A stretch of 64,000 bases of DNA from Ectobius pallidus (lineage: Eukaryota; Arthropoda; Insecta; Blattodea; Ectobiidae), in the NCBI GenBank assembly GCA_964059195.1, contig CAXKWD010000006.1, forward strand, positions 176,388,825-176,452,824, given 5' to 3'. Of this stretch, positions 28,009 to 37,975 are shown one piece after another; the stretch's first letter is position 1, and every line of letters begins with the position of its first letter. The translations under genes and the position numbers were made by a program. A model generated the notes under the pieces. The model made no database searches. It saw only the letters and a list, made by a program, of their open reading frames with translations, and was not told where the DNA came from.

Positions 28009-29429
28009 AAAACTATATTAAACTCCCTTCCAACTGCTGCATCATGTTGGCAGGATTGGTCGCAAGCCATTAATGTAGATTTTCTTGAGCAGTAAAAGTA
28101 TAGGCCTACCAGTAACTGATGAGAACATATTTTCTGGGCTGTTTGGCCGTGGCAGTCATCTTCAGAGGCAATTGTGCTGGTCTTGCCTCTGAAGACGCTA
28201 GCCGCCATGAAAACCTGAGACCAAGGACTGGAAATTATCTTCTCACATCATATTGATTATTATACAAGTAACTTTTAATATAATCTTTTGTAGGCTATTT
28301 TTATTTATTAATTAATGTATTTTTATTGTTTTTAGTTTTATTGTTAATACTTTACAATAGACTGTTGCTAATCTGCCTGTTCATTGCACAGATGGCCGAG
28401 AGTTCCCATACAAATTAGAATTTTTGTACGAAAATGTGAGTTAAGACTTCTCAGTGATAGCTATTCTTAACCTTACACCTTTTATGTGTAACAGCAGTTG
28501 GAAATAATCAAAGCATCAAACATTCTCGAAGCCAGAACAAACATATGTACAATCTGCTCCATATCTCATCAAGCGCAATATTACGACTCCGAATGGTTTG
28601 AGTGGCAGCATATTGTAATCATGCTTTTCAAATTATATTCTTCCAATTGATTGAATTTTTAGCATATTTCTGTCATCTGTCCATTGTGCATTCATGGAGA
28701 AAATTCTTTCCACAGGTGCATTGTGGGCAGTCTTTAGTAGTCCTTACAAGTACTGAAAAATCCACCCGTTTGTCAGTAGCTAGTTTTTGCATGAGTCTGG
28801 TTATTCAGTTTTCTTTCACAAACTATGCTGATTGGTTAAATAATTCTGTTAGTAGCGGTACAGCGAGTTGTCTACGGCGCGACCAAGACACAAGAATAAC
28901 AGAATAACAGGACATGTGACGATTTGTTGAAAATCAGACAGGACTCTTTTCCACATGCTAAAATTCAGGAAAATTCTACTTTTTCAGTGAATATGGCAAC
29001 CCTAAATTGTACCAAGTGCACCAATGAATATGTCATTATTTTCAAGGTGGTATACGGCTCACGCTATACAAACGACTCTTGCCATGACTGCTGACTGCTG
29101 ACTCTTAGTGCACTATTGCGACACTTGCCAGAAGAAAGAAAGAGAGCGTAGATTTCCTGCGACAACCTCCGGGAAGTGCATGATTGATCAACAGTGTTAC
29201 TTTTCATTCAATACCTCATCGCTAGACACGGTATATACATGGGTTTTGTATAGCTGGCTTCAGAAACATTCTTCTTTCTCATGGTATAGTTGACATTTTT
29301 GGTTTATGAATTAGGCACGGAGTTATCTGAACAGGGCAACGTTGTCTCACTATCATTCACTACTCGCACAGGCGGGTCCCGCTAAAGCCCCAGCCGATTG
29401 ATGTATCACACAGGAAAGCTACATAATGA
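28009..29429. other. Unassigned DNA
   Basis: No transposon ends confirmed. An inverted pair CTTCAGAGGCAA / TTGCCTCTGAAG at 28152-28196 resembles Penelope leader sequence but lacks a ribozyme. Open frames at 28602-28907 and 29108-29293 show no recognised domain. Confidence 0.35.
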
Positions 29430-29437
29430 GTCATTAC

Positions 29438-29906
29438 TAGGGGGCAGATTTCTATGACATATCATATTTTTCCCCGTTGCATTATTTCAGGTTTCCAACT
29501 AATTTAAACACGATTCCAAGCATCCTGGTGAAAATGGAACGACTTTTATTGTGCATATAACTGCATATTTAGGAAATTTTCAACTATTGTAGCATATTTA
29601 GTATGAATATGCATATTTAGGTCATATTTTTGTCATATTTGTGTGCATATTTAAAAAATTTATAAGTTTCATATATCATATTTAGTAAATTTTGCATTAT
29701 ACTGATACTTTTTGAGAATTTACAGATATTTTAAATAATTAACATTATATTTTAATAAAATGAACTGTAATGAAACTTTTAAATATATACACAATGTGTA
29801 AGTGGTAAAGTCAAATTTTAAATTTTGTTGGTCATATTTTAATGTTTTTTAGGTCATAAATGCATGCATATATCCTATTTTTTAGGTAATAGAAATCCGC
29901 CCCCTC
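29438..29906. mobile_element. Non-autonomous hAT, GGGGGCGGATTTC family, copy 2 (empty-site reference)
   Basis: 469 bp with ends TAGGGGGCAGATTTCTATG and inverted AGAAATCCGCCCCCTC and perfect TSD GTCATTAC (29430-29437, 29907-29914). It lacks the LINE of copy 1 and the Helitron of copy 3. Confidence 0.9.
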
Positions 29907-29915
29907 GTCATTACA

Positions 29916-30140
29916 ATGTGCACAATAGGATTATTTGATCCCAAATTTGTTGCATTTATGAGTGAGAAAAATAAATACATGTTGAAGAGTGAATGTAACA
30001 GATTGGAATATTTAGTTGACCTGCTCTCTAATGCACAACAACATGAGCTTCACAAAATACCAGTCCCTGATAGTAAACATTTTGTACAGAGAGAAACATC
30101 ATTATGCTTAATAAGAATGCTTGTTGAATTTATCACATAA
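29916..30140 (+). CDS. Small ORF of unknown origin
   Basis: A 74-codon frame (MCTIGLFDPKFVAFMSEKNK...) begins just after the hAT TSD. Its composition looks protein-like (IPVPDSKHFVQRETSLCLIR), but there is no donor or acceptor evidence and no domain I know. It could be part of a dead transposon or an exon remnant. Confidence 0.2.
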   Translation: MCTIGLFDPKFVAFMSEKNKYMLKSECNRLEYLVDLLSNAQQHELHKIPVPDSKHFVQRETSLCLIRMLVEFIT

Positions 30141-30318
30141 CTTGAGTTAATTTATTAGAAATGTTAGTACAGTAAAACCTGTCCTTAAAGGAGTTGCAAG
30201 GGCACAGGGCATTTTCCCTGCTGCAATGTTGTTGAAGTGCTTAGAGCAACCACAGACGGTGACATCATTAAACTGGGTTATTTAATTAATGAAGGAAGTT
30301 TACACAGTGAAGTTATTA

Positions 30319-30500
30319 AATATGTAAGCATATGAGTGGAGACTTAATACACTGAACTTCACTAAATATTTGTACTAACCTGGACTGTCGGAGTACGTTG
30401 AAAATGGAGTAAAGTTGTAATCCCGAAACCGGTCCAGGTTAGTACAAATATTTAGTGAAATTCAGTGTATTAAGTCTCCACTCATATGCTTACATATTAT
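30319..30500. mobile_element. Penelope-like palindrome
   Basis: Arms of about 75 bases (TAAGCATATGAGTGGAGACT... and its inverse) flank a loop holding one ribozyme-like motif. The left arm's homology begins within three bases of the predicted cleavage point in the right copy (GTCCAGG). Confidence 0.65.
30398..30444 (+). ncRNA. Hammerhead-like motif with U3-A8 core and ACCGGU block
   Basis: Core UUGAAAA (30398-30404), U, helix GGAGUA/UAAUCC (one mismatch), extra C, GAA (30425-30427), perfect self-complementary ACCGGU, C17 (30434). CAGGUUAGUAC after the cut has its complement GUACUAACCUG 15 bases before the core rather than next to it. Confidence 0.4.
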
Positions 30501-30501
30501 A

Positions 30502-30917
30502 CTGGGTGTTAATAAATAACCCCGAAATATATTACCTTTGTATAGAGGGGACATAGACGAGCAACTTTTATTAGAAGAGTTTTGCTCTATGGATTCAATT
30601 TTTCCTGTTACAGCATAAAATCTCCCAGGGCAAGGCCGCCACTGACGTCTAACATTTGAAAAAATGCAAAACAAAGGAACTTCGTTGTTAACACTGGAGT
30701 TATGAATAAAAAAACTAATGCAGTGGCGACCAGTCATGTGATTAGTCTGTAAATTTTGCAGATTATGGAAATACTAAATTATTATATAGTTGTTGATGAA
30801 TGATTAAGAATCAGGTTTTTGTCGATCACTAAGAAGGTGTGAAGTCAATTTAATGATACATTTTAACCCTATTTCACTTCATTATTGACTTACGAGCACC
30901 AAATTGCAATGACTTAA
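30502..30917. mobile_element. CAGGGTGTTA-family TIR element, copy 2 (truncated)
   Basis: Collinear with 1064-1480 (for example AGAGGGGACATAGACGAGCA and GCCGCCACTGACGTCTAACA) but stops at about 30917 without the right TIR. Confidence 0.75.
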
Positions 30918-31282
30918 CAGAAGCGACAAAGTGTGTAAAAGTTAACTCATATCACAACTTGAGTTAATTGAGTTACTTTACTTTCCTAAACCATAGCCAA
31001 GTTGTGTGGTCAGTTTGACGAGTGTTGTAAAAATTGCTATGTGCTTATAACTCAAGTTCAGATGATAAAAGTGCCCAGAAAATAGCATAGTGATTCTTAA
31101 AGCGACGTCTTCATATCACAGGGACCATATCTGTTGCATGATATTGTGGGGGTGACTACATAAAGTTTCTATCCATTCATGACATTAAGATCAAACCAGT
31201 GCATCAGTAGGTCTGTGCTTTATATTGGATTATTTCTTTGTATTAATTCTTCTGACAATTTGAAATTGCAACACAAACTTAA
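30918..31282. other. Unassigned DNA
   Basis: No features seen beyond short AT-rich sequence. Confidence 0.3.
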
Positions 31283-31382
31283 TTATCATACATAATGTTT
31301 GCAAGACTCACAGTGAAGAGGTCAGATTATAAAAAACTTTATTTTATCACTCAACTTCACTTTTAAGTGTTTACTTACACAT

Positions 31383-31417
31383 AATGCGTTTCACAAGCGA
31401 CTTGCCTGCATCCTTAG
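31383..31417 (-). ncRNA. Decayed hammerhead-like motif, left arm
   Basis: Minus strand: CUAAGGA (G5 lost), U, helix GCAGGC/GCUUGU, GAA, block ACGCAU, U. Helix partly kept; core broken. Confidence 0.35.
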
Positions 31418-31452
31418 ATGAGGGTGCTAGCAAATCGCTTGTGAAATGCGTT
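31418..31452 (+). ncRNA. Decayed hammerhead-like motif, right arm
   Basis: AUGAGGG, U, helix GCUAGC/GCUUGU with loop AAAUC, GAA, block AUGCGU (self-complementary with wobbles), U. Core damaged. Confidence 0.35.
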
Positions 31453-31815
31453 AAGTGTAAGTAAAAGTGAAGTTGAGTGATAAAATAAGGTTTTTATAAT
31501 TTCGCGGGTGCACTGGCAAAGAGAGTGAAGTCCACTTTCTTGTTACTGAGAATTAGAGTGAGTTAACACACTTTACCCGCCCAACATCACTTTAGAGATG
31601 GATAAACCCACGTTGCACACATCCATAACCACCGTTCATTTTTTAATATGACTTACTGGACTTAACACAAATGTAGAGAACATTTTTATCTATAACTCTA
31701 TGGACATATCTCAATTTTTGAGTATGGTGGACTTAACTATCTTTGCCTGCGCACCCGCGATTTGACCTCTTCACTGTAAGTCCTGCAAACATTATATATG
31801 ATTACACATTTAATT

Positions 31816-32110
31816 GTTCACTCTTTGAAATAATTCAGTGCAGGTGTGATTGTCTATATTTAACAAAAACAAGAGTTTGTCTGTCTGTTTGTTCATGTGC
31901 GATGCATAGCCAAATTGTGGGAATACAGTAGTCTGAAATTTTTAAGAGATCGTTGAAGGGAGATCATGAATGTGGGGCAAAAGGGTAAACATTGATAGAT
32001 TTGGATGAAACTCACTATGCAAGGGTTTCTTGAACTAGGGAACTCTAATCAGAGATAGTATTTTCAAATCGTGAAATGCACCTCAAATCTGGGTTCTTAC
32101 CTTTTTAATT
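31816..32110 (+). mobile_element. Old Helitron remnant
   Basis: Words such as TTTGGATGAAACTCACTATG and a following AGGGAACTCTAATCAGAG match the body of the Helitron at 55.0-56.0 kb. Ends are lost. Confidence 0.45.
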
Positions 32111-32148
32111 ATCACAGAAGGAGAGAATGATGATCATTGAGTGATTAC

Positions 32149-32873
32149 CAGGGCTCGGATTCTGATGGCCTAAAATTGTTTGAATAATGACCTATAAAAT
32201 GACCCTAAATTTTGAAGAAAATGACTTAATAATTATAAAAAAATGACCTAAAAGCTGAAATTTTATTTATAAAAAATTATTATTGTACACACAAAGTTAT
32301 ACACTAATTTGTACATAATTGTAAAAACTGTAAATAACTGTAATGTTTTGAATGTTCTTTACTGATGGAAATTTATACTGGCACTGAGGCACTAGCGAGT
32401 CAAAATTCGGCACATCCTTTTGCGGTCTGCCGGATTATATTGTTGTTTAATTGAGGGTAAACAGTAGTTTGCACTCTCTGGTGCCAAGTCAATCTAATAA
32501 CAATAGTAATATAATGTAACAATTCGGCATTTCTTTGATTTTCATGTCCGATTGAGACACTTCAACACTGAGTGTGTCCTTCTTGCATTAAACAAACAAC
32601 GCTTCAAAGACATCTCCGCTGGGGACGACAAAAAAGTTAATATATTCAATGTAAATACATGAAAATGATTAAATAAGGAAGCAAATGACACAAAAATGAC
32701 AAAATAACGACCTAAAATTGAAATAAATGCCCTAAAAATATAAATCTGCAAAAAATGACCTAATAAAAATGTATTTCTATAATCTAGAGGCCATGATTAG
32801 GATTTATCTACAAGTTGGCTATGTCTATGCCGCATCAATAAAAAGATGACATGTCATTAGAATCTGGACCCTG
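32149..32873. mobile_element. Non-autonomous hAT (GGGCCCAGATTCTGATG family), copy 2
   Basis: Begins CAGGGCTCGGATTCTGATGG, ends inverted AGAATCTGGACCCTG, perfect TSD GTGATTAC (32141-32148, 32874-32881). The interior (about 32380-32630) differs from the other copies. Confidence 0.9.
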
Positions 32874-32881
32874 GTGATTAC

Positions 32882-33499
32882 ATATTTTTATATAGAAAAT
32901 TAGAAATGTTCCTATTCCGTTATATCCAATACAATTGGATGGAAAGTATAGAATAAAATTATGTGCAATGATTGTGTTGGCGTCATATAATCCAATTTCA
33001 TGGTTTGTAGAAATTTGGATAATGAATTGGGTCTTCGGCTTTACAGGCTACTGGTATGGTAGTCCATACAGACATATCCTCAATATGTCTATAAGAAACA
33101 AAGAATGGATTGGAACTTTGTAACGACCCTACTGTAGAAACCTGCTGAACCTGAATTCATTAACACAGAATTTCAATTGTAATGAGAATTGGTTTTAAAG
33201 TTATATTAATAATAGATCTTGTACATCCATGGCCGGATGCACCAACATGTAGAACTGAACATTATTTTTTTGAGAGTAGAATAAATTCTTATAGATCTGA
33301 TAATGCATTCGCCAGAATCATTCTTAATAGATTTTATGATTGTTAAATATAAAATCAGTGAGCAGTTCCAGTAGAACTTGGTTATAGTGACATATTAGCG
33401 ACCAGGAAAATTGTGTCGTTATAGCAAGTGTCCCTATAAAAGTAATAAAACTGAAGATAAAAATTAAAGAAGAAATAAACTGACTTATTTTGCAATTAA
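32882..33499. other. Unassigned DNA
   Basis: No repeat ends or domain seen. The ORF at 32935-33123 has no supporting signal. Confidence 0.3.
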
Positions 33500-33550
33500 T
33501 AGACTTTAAAATTATTTCTAAAACGTGGATAAAAGTTAAAAGTTAAAACA

Positions 33551-33589
33551 CACGACGTTTCAATTCTACCCTTTAGTTTTCCTCAGATG
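33551..33589 (-). ncRNA. Hammerhead-like motif with ACGU block, left arm
   Basis: Minus strand: stem I CAU/GUG, canonical CUGAGGA, weak AU-rich helix II, GAA, ACGU, C17. The short ACGU stem III is self-complementary between two molecules. No extra U here. Confidence 0.45.
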
Positions 33590-33829
33590 ACACACCACAT
33601 TGGACTGCTCATAAGGAAGATTGAGTTTCGTCATGGTAACTTGTTTGTCCACCATCAATAAAAAACATCGTTCCTCAAATATCTGTTTTTCCATTCCTTT
33701 GGAATGCGTAGTAGAAACAATATTTGATGTTCCACAGATATTTTAGGAACAATGTTTTTATCGATGGTGGACAAACAAGTTACCATGACGAAACTCAATC
33801 TTGCTTATAAGCAGTCCAATGTGGTGTGT

Positions 33830-33868
33830 CATCTGAGGAAAACTCAAGGGTAGAATCGAAACGTCGTA
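33830..33868 (+). ncRNA. Hammerhead-like motif with ACGU block, right arm
   Basis: CUGAGGA (33833-33839), weak helix II (ACU/GGU), GAA (33858-33860), ACGU, C17 (33865). Stem I is weaker than in the left arm. Confidence 0.4.
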
Positions 33869-33984
33869 TGTTTTAACTTTTATCCATTGGTTTTGAAATA
33901 ATTTTAAAGTCTTTTAAATGTGTTTGACACAGTGGAATTCTGAATGTCTTATGGACTCATTGTGATGCATATTTTACACGCTGA

Positions 33985-34380
33985 CTTGACTGACTGACTG
34001 ACTGTCTGTCTGTTTGTCTGTCTGTCTTACTGTCTTTTTCCTGTAACTCCTATGGTGGGGGATTGAGCCTCCAAGTGGAGGTATCAGCCCCTACACTAAT
34101 TTTGTTACACTTATTTTCTGAGAGACAGGAGAGAGGGACAGGTGGCAAGTCCATCATCTCACAAACCTTTCTCTGGAAACTAAGTATTATTTGGATATGA
34201 AATTTTGGAGTTACTTTACGTGCCGTAACTGTACAACATGGGCCCCCCAAATTAAAGACCCTCCCAGAGAGTTTGTGCCCATGATTTTTACACCCTGAAA
34301 AATCCATCGACTGCAGCTGGGTTTGAACCCATGACCTTGGGGTCTAGAGCAGGCACATTACCTCTACACCACCACACACG
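33985..34380 (-). mobile_element. tRNA-derived SINE
   Basis: Minus strand: A-box-like GGTGTAGAGGTAATGTGCC and B-box GGGTTCAAACCC (34320-34370). The body runs to a (GACA)n-type tail seen as CTGTCTGTCTG at 33995-34030. ORFs in this block are side effects. Confidence 0.7.
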
Positions 34381-34919
34381 ACTTTAACAATTTCTAAGTT
34401 TGTTGTACAGTACTACAACTATTTTGAGAAATAAAAATACTTTCCTGCAAAAAAAAAGTACTGTTTAGTACTTGCAGTTCTAAATATAGTTCCTTCTAGA
34501 TCACACATCATTTACTCAGTCTGTGATGTCGCTTCTGCACATAATGAAGTTCTACTGTGTATGTATTGATGTTTTAATGACAGTTGAAAGTTTACAGTCA
34601 TGTTGGTGCACCCAGTCTCTTCCTATTACTGAGATGACATCTGTTGTACATATATGGATATTTTCCATTATATAAGTGAAAACCTTTGTCTTGTGTTCTC
34701 TCTGTTCCAGTGTATCTCGTCCTATAAAGCTTTAGGGCTTAGCCCAGCATAATATTCAGTTACTTTCCATGTTGTTATTAATATTAATACTAGCTTAAAA
34801 GACCCGGGATCCAAAGAGGTCCCGCATCTTCATATCCATAAACACTAATCCTAACCACAGGCAAAATTTTTTAATAGCATACACAACACAGTGGAGTGTA
34901 ATGATAATTCTTTCACACT
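34381..34919. other. Unassigned DNA
   Basis: Nothing recognised; short poly-A tract near 34450. Confidence 0.3.
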
Positions 34920-34969
34920 GGCCGTGTGTAGGCTAAGATGGACACGTGAAGTCCGAATGAAAAATTCAA

Positions 34970-35042
34970 TGCCATAGCCGGGATTTGAACCAGGATCTTC
35001 GGCTCTCCGTGCCGATGCTCTAACCAACTGAGCTACCATGGC
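34970..35042 (-). tRNA. tRNA-like sequence, left arm (probably pseudo or SINE-derived)
   Basis: Same sequence as 35318-35390 on the minus strand. Confidence 0.45.
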
Positions 35043-35317
35043 AACGTGCCGGTACAACATTAAATTCTCCAACTGACTCACAATCCCAGAATACCACCAG
35101 GCATTCTCAATATGAGATTCGAACCCAGTGGCGACTTACAAGCCTACACACGGCCAGTCATTCCACTGTGACCTACTAGTGGTTTACTATAAAGCTCAGT
35201 TCTTTAAGCACTTACAGCTTGTAAGTCGGCACTGGGTTCGAATCTCATATTGAGAACGCCTGGTGGTATTCTGGGATTGTGAGTCAGTTGGAGAATTTAA
35301 TGTTGTACCGGCATGTT

Positions 35318-35390
35318 GCCATGGTAGCTCAGTTGGTTAGAGCATCGGCACGGAGAGCCGAAGATCCTGGTTCAAATCCCGGCTATGGCA
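35318..35390 (+). tRNA. tRNA-like sequence, right arm (probably pseudo or SINE-derived)
   Basis: A cloverleaf can be drawn: acceptor GCCATGG/CTATGGC with discriminator A, D arm GCTC/GAGC, anticodon stem TCGGC/GCCGA with loop ACGGAGA, T arm CCTGG-TTCAAAT-CCCGG with one mismatch. A and B boxes are intact. Position 33 is C, not U, and the apparent anticodon GGA (Ser) lacks the long variable arm of tRNA-Ser. A functional tRNA is therefore unlikely. Confidence 0.5.
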
Positions 35391-35638
35391 TTGAATTTTT
35401 CATTCTGACTTCACGTGTCCACAGTGGAGTGTGTTTACACCACCCTGCACAACAATGGAGAAGAGATTTCCGGAACCATAAGGTCTTTGTGCGGGGTTCA
35501 AGTTTTTTGCAAACAAATCCCCTGAATATAAAATACAATTTTCAGAAAGATGGCTTGTGTGTCTGAGAGACTGTTTTATTTGATTTTCATAAACTTTTCA
35601 CGTATCTCTAATGGTTTCTCTGTGAATTTGATTGTTAC

Positions 35639-35928
35639 TAACCTAAACTCCATAGCGCTACATCCCTGAAGGGAAAAGGCATATCACCTGACCGCTGCGT
35701 CTTCTACCATAGGAAGATGGCAGGATTGGGGGGCATGTGGTCACCCATGGCCGTTAATGTTGGTTTCCACGACTGAGCCGCTACTTCTCTATCAAGTAGC
35801 TCCTCAATTTGAATCACGTGGCTGAGTGCATCCCTACCAGACCTCCCTACCTCAGAAAAATCCGAGGAGGTACCGGGGCCGATGGATCTGTTGTCAGTGA
35901 CGCTAACCAGAAGACCATTTCAGCGGTC
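35639..35928 (-). mobile_element. SINE, copy 1 of the 290-bp family
   Basis: Flanked by a perfect 13-bp duplication ATTTGATTGTTAC (35626-35638 and 35929-35941). Shares CTACTTCTCTATCAAGTAGC and CTACCTCAGAAAAATCCGAG with 47369-47662. The tRNA-like head is decayed in this copy. Confidence 0.85.
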
Positions 35929-35941
35929 ATTTGATTGTTAC

Positions 35942-36509
35942 GCAGTTTAAAACAAATAGTTCTCTTCAGTGGTGTAGCCAGACTACTTATTTCAGGTGGG
36001 CCATGCTGTAATTCAGAATATAGGTCACACATTCATTGCTTTCAGTAGGAACACTTCTTTTCTAGAAGTTCCTTCTTTATGTTTAACTTAATTCTAACCT
36101 GGATCATGGACTTATTTTAAAAGTTGAGTATTTTCCCTCAAACTAACTCAAAAAAATAAATTAAAAATACGTGATTAAACTTTTTACCGAAATATTAGAA
36201 TTTTTTTGGTGGGACCCATGGCTATGCCATTGATTCTATGAACAGTAGACCTCGCTTTAAAAAAATTATATATATATATTGCTCTTTGTCATTTAATAAT
36301 TGGTACTCAACGAATTTACATGTTAGTATCAGTATTATGAACATAGTTTATTTTAGGATTCAATATTTGTTTGTTGAGGGGCCTAATATTTTATCGGGCT
36401 GTTGTAATTGGATCAAAGTTTTCAAAACATCCGCCATCATTTACAAGAAGATCTGTGTCGCTTCCCGCCAGTCAACTGTTCTACTACGTATTCAAAACAA
36501 GTCCCAAAA
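35942..36509. other. Unassigned DNA before candidate start codon
   Basis: No repeat recognised. From about 36420 the sequence is less AT-rich (CATCCGCCATC, CGCTTCCCGCCAGTC), as a 5' leader might be. Confidence 0.3.
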
Positions 36510-36512
36510 ATG
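36510..36512 (+). CDS. Candidate ATG-only first exon of an unknown gene
   Basis: AAAAATG is followed by GTAAGA, the same arrangement as RagC/D exon 1 (ATG|GTAAGT). It would join in phase 0 to the exon at 47913. The link is speculative; intermediate exons could exist. Confidence 0.2.
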
Positions 36513-36943
36513 GTAAGACAACGTGATTTTTCCATTAAAAAAATGGTCTTTCGATGTCTTCTGTATACTATTTATTTATTATAATTGTCGATTATATATA
36601 TTTTATTTTATAAACAGGTAATGTAAATGCATTTGACTGCGTTGATTTGGATTCAGTAGTCGTGGAAGTGTGACATCATGTGACTTCCTTTAATGTCTGC
36701 GGTGCGCGGTGATGTGAACTAGATTAGAAAATAATGAATTGGTTATTGTGCATGTATTTGTGTCCGGACTGAAACCAGTGAGGTGCCAAAAAATTAATAA
36801 CTTCTTATGTAAGGCACAGGGCTATTAAAGGTCAGTACATCCTGTTTTTATGCTGTGTTCTGTGTCGTATTTTTACATTTACGTTTGCTTAAGAAATGTT
36901 GGCATAATCCCAGTTTGGAGGACCCGTTCACGCGACATGCACA

Positions 36944-37066
36944 TTTGCAGTTATTTTTTCAGCATAGGTTTTGCCATGTTTTCATAATTCGCTGGGCACG
37001 CAAGATGGCATATAACCTTTCCTAACCTAACATGGCAAAACCTATGCTGGAAAAAAAACTGCCATT
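36944..37066. repeat. Inverted repeat
   Basis: Arms GCATAGGTTTTGCCATGTT and AACATGGCAAAACCTATGC, extending outward to TGCAGTT/ACTGCCA through A/T runs. Spacer about 45 bases. Possibly a small foldback transposon. Confidence 0.65.
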
Positions 37067-37789
37067 TGCACTGACGATGTAATTTTGTTGTTGTTTGTTT
37101 CTGAGGGAGGCAGGATGACCAATTGTCCTTATATATTGCTTATTAGTTCCTTAGGCGAAATCCAAAAACAGGTAGCTCCACCCATTCGATATTCACATTT
37201 GCAAGGACTGTGTGATATATTTTGTTTCTTAGCGAAAAAGGTATGACCAACTGTCCTTGTATATTGTCGTAAGTGCCATGTACCAACTAACCTTGTATAC
37301 TCTCATTATACTTCCCGTGAGGTTTGTCAGCCTGTCTCCAGTCATCTAGCGATATGACATCACACCTCCAACATCCAATCACGAGTTTCTACATAATACG
37401 AGGTCAGAAGAATTCGCTAGATTGTGGTATATAAGAAAGTGCACCTTCTTGGGTGGATTGGGCGGGATACCACTATCCCCAAGGTGCGCACTGTTTTTTT
37501 TTTATTTTCCCGTACCTCTACCGAAATATATGATCTTCAGCTGTAGATTATGCTGATGAATGTATCAGTAATTGGGATCAGTCTTGGTTATGTAAACATT
37601 GAGTGACTGCGTTACTTGAGGACATCCTGCAAATAAGGGTTATGGGGTGAGGAGTTTAAAGATTTAGCTGATAGATGGAGATTGGAGCATTTTTTAATTA
37701 ATTTTTTATTGTGAAATATCACGTCTGTGAAGATTGTAGAATATACTTTAATGTACGCTAGCCAGTACTTAAACATCTTTTCACTTCTG
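37067..37789. other. Unassigned DNA
   Basis: Two related short blocks (GATGACCAATTGTCCTTATA at 37110 and TATGACCAACTGTCCTTGTA at 37242) suggest an old tandem or dispersed repeat. No gene evidence. Confidence 0.35.
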
Positions 37790-37975
37790 GTCTCCCAGTC
37801 AATACTTTTGAGATACATCTTTCTCCCCCATTTCATCCTCCGTGATTTAATTACCCTTACTATATCCGGTGAAGAGTACAGGTTATGAAGCTCATCATTA
37901 TGCAGTTTTCATCTCTCTTAGGTCTGAATATTTTCCCACGCCCCTGTTTTCCAACACTCTCAGATTATGTTTTTC
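37790..37975 (-). mobile_element. LINE C-terminal fragment, copy 2
   Basis: GGTCTCCCAGTCAATACTTT and following sequence match 42107-42300 of the GHVARM LINE family. Both ends are missing. Confidence 0.65.

Larger units (their letters stand above)
31332..31499. mobile_element. Penelope-like palindrome nested in foldback
   Basis: Outer arms share CACTCAACTTCACTTTTA and its inverse AGTGAAGTTGAGTG. The two ribozyme-like units abut at 31417/31418 and point outward. Confidence 0.65.
31283..31815. repeat. Foldback element interrupted by a Penelope-like pair
   Basis: Left arm ATAATGTTTGCAAGACTCAC...CAGTGAAGAGGTCA continues at 31500 with CGCGGGTGCACTGGCAAAG. The right arm is the inverse (CTTTGCCTGCGCACCCGCG..., GACCTCTTCACTGTAAG). 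The interruption at about 31332-31499 is bordered by TTATAAAAA-type sequence on both sides, as an insertion duplication would give. Confidence 0.6.
33500..33912. mobile_element. Penelope-like palindrome with 160-bp arms
   Basis: Arms contain GTAACTTGTTTGTCCACCAT and its inverse. A spacer of about 50 bases lies at 33690-33735. Both arms carry a CTGAGGA...GAAACGTC motif pointing outward. Confidence 0.7.
34920..35430. repeat. Inverted pair of tRNA-like repeat units
   Basis: Arms at about 34953-35143 and 35216-35422 are nearly identical inverses. Each holds a 73-nt tRNA-like cloverleaf and, inward, a second B-box-like CTGGGTTCGAATCTC. This looks like an inverted duplication of a tRNA-related SINE or of a tRNA locus. 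Confidence 0.7.

Noticed and set aside
28060..28210. CTGAAGATG motif at 28.15 kb as another hammerhead
   Set aside because: The expected helix II and GAA-palindrome do not follow the core on either strand.
34851..35566. ORFs beginning MSQLENLMLYRHVAMVAQLV as a protein gene
   Set aside because: They are translations through the tRNA-like sequence (the well-known AQLVRAS artefact) in an inverted repeat.
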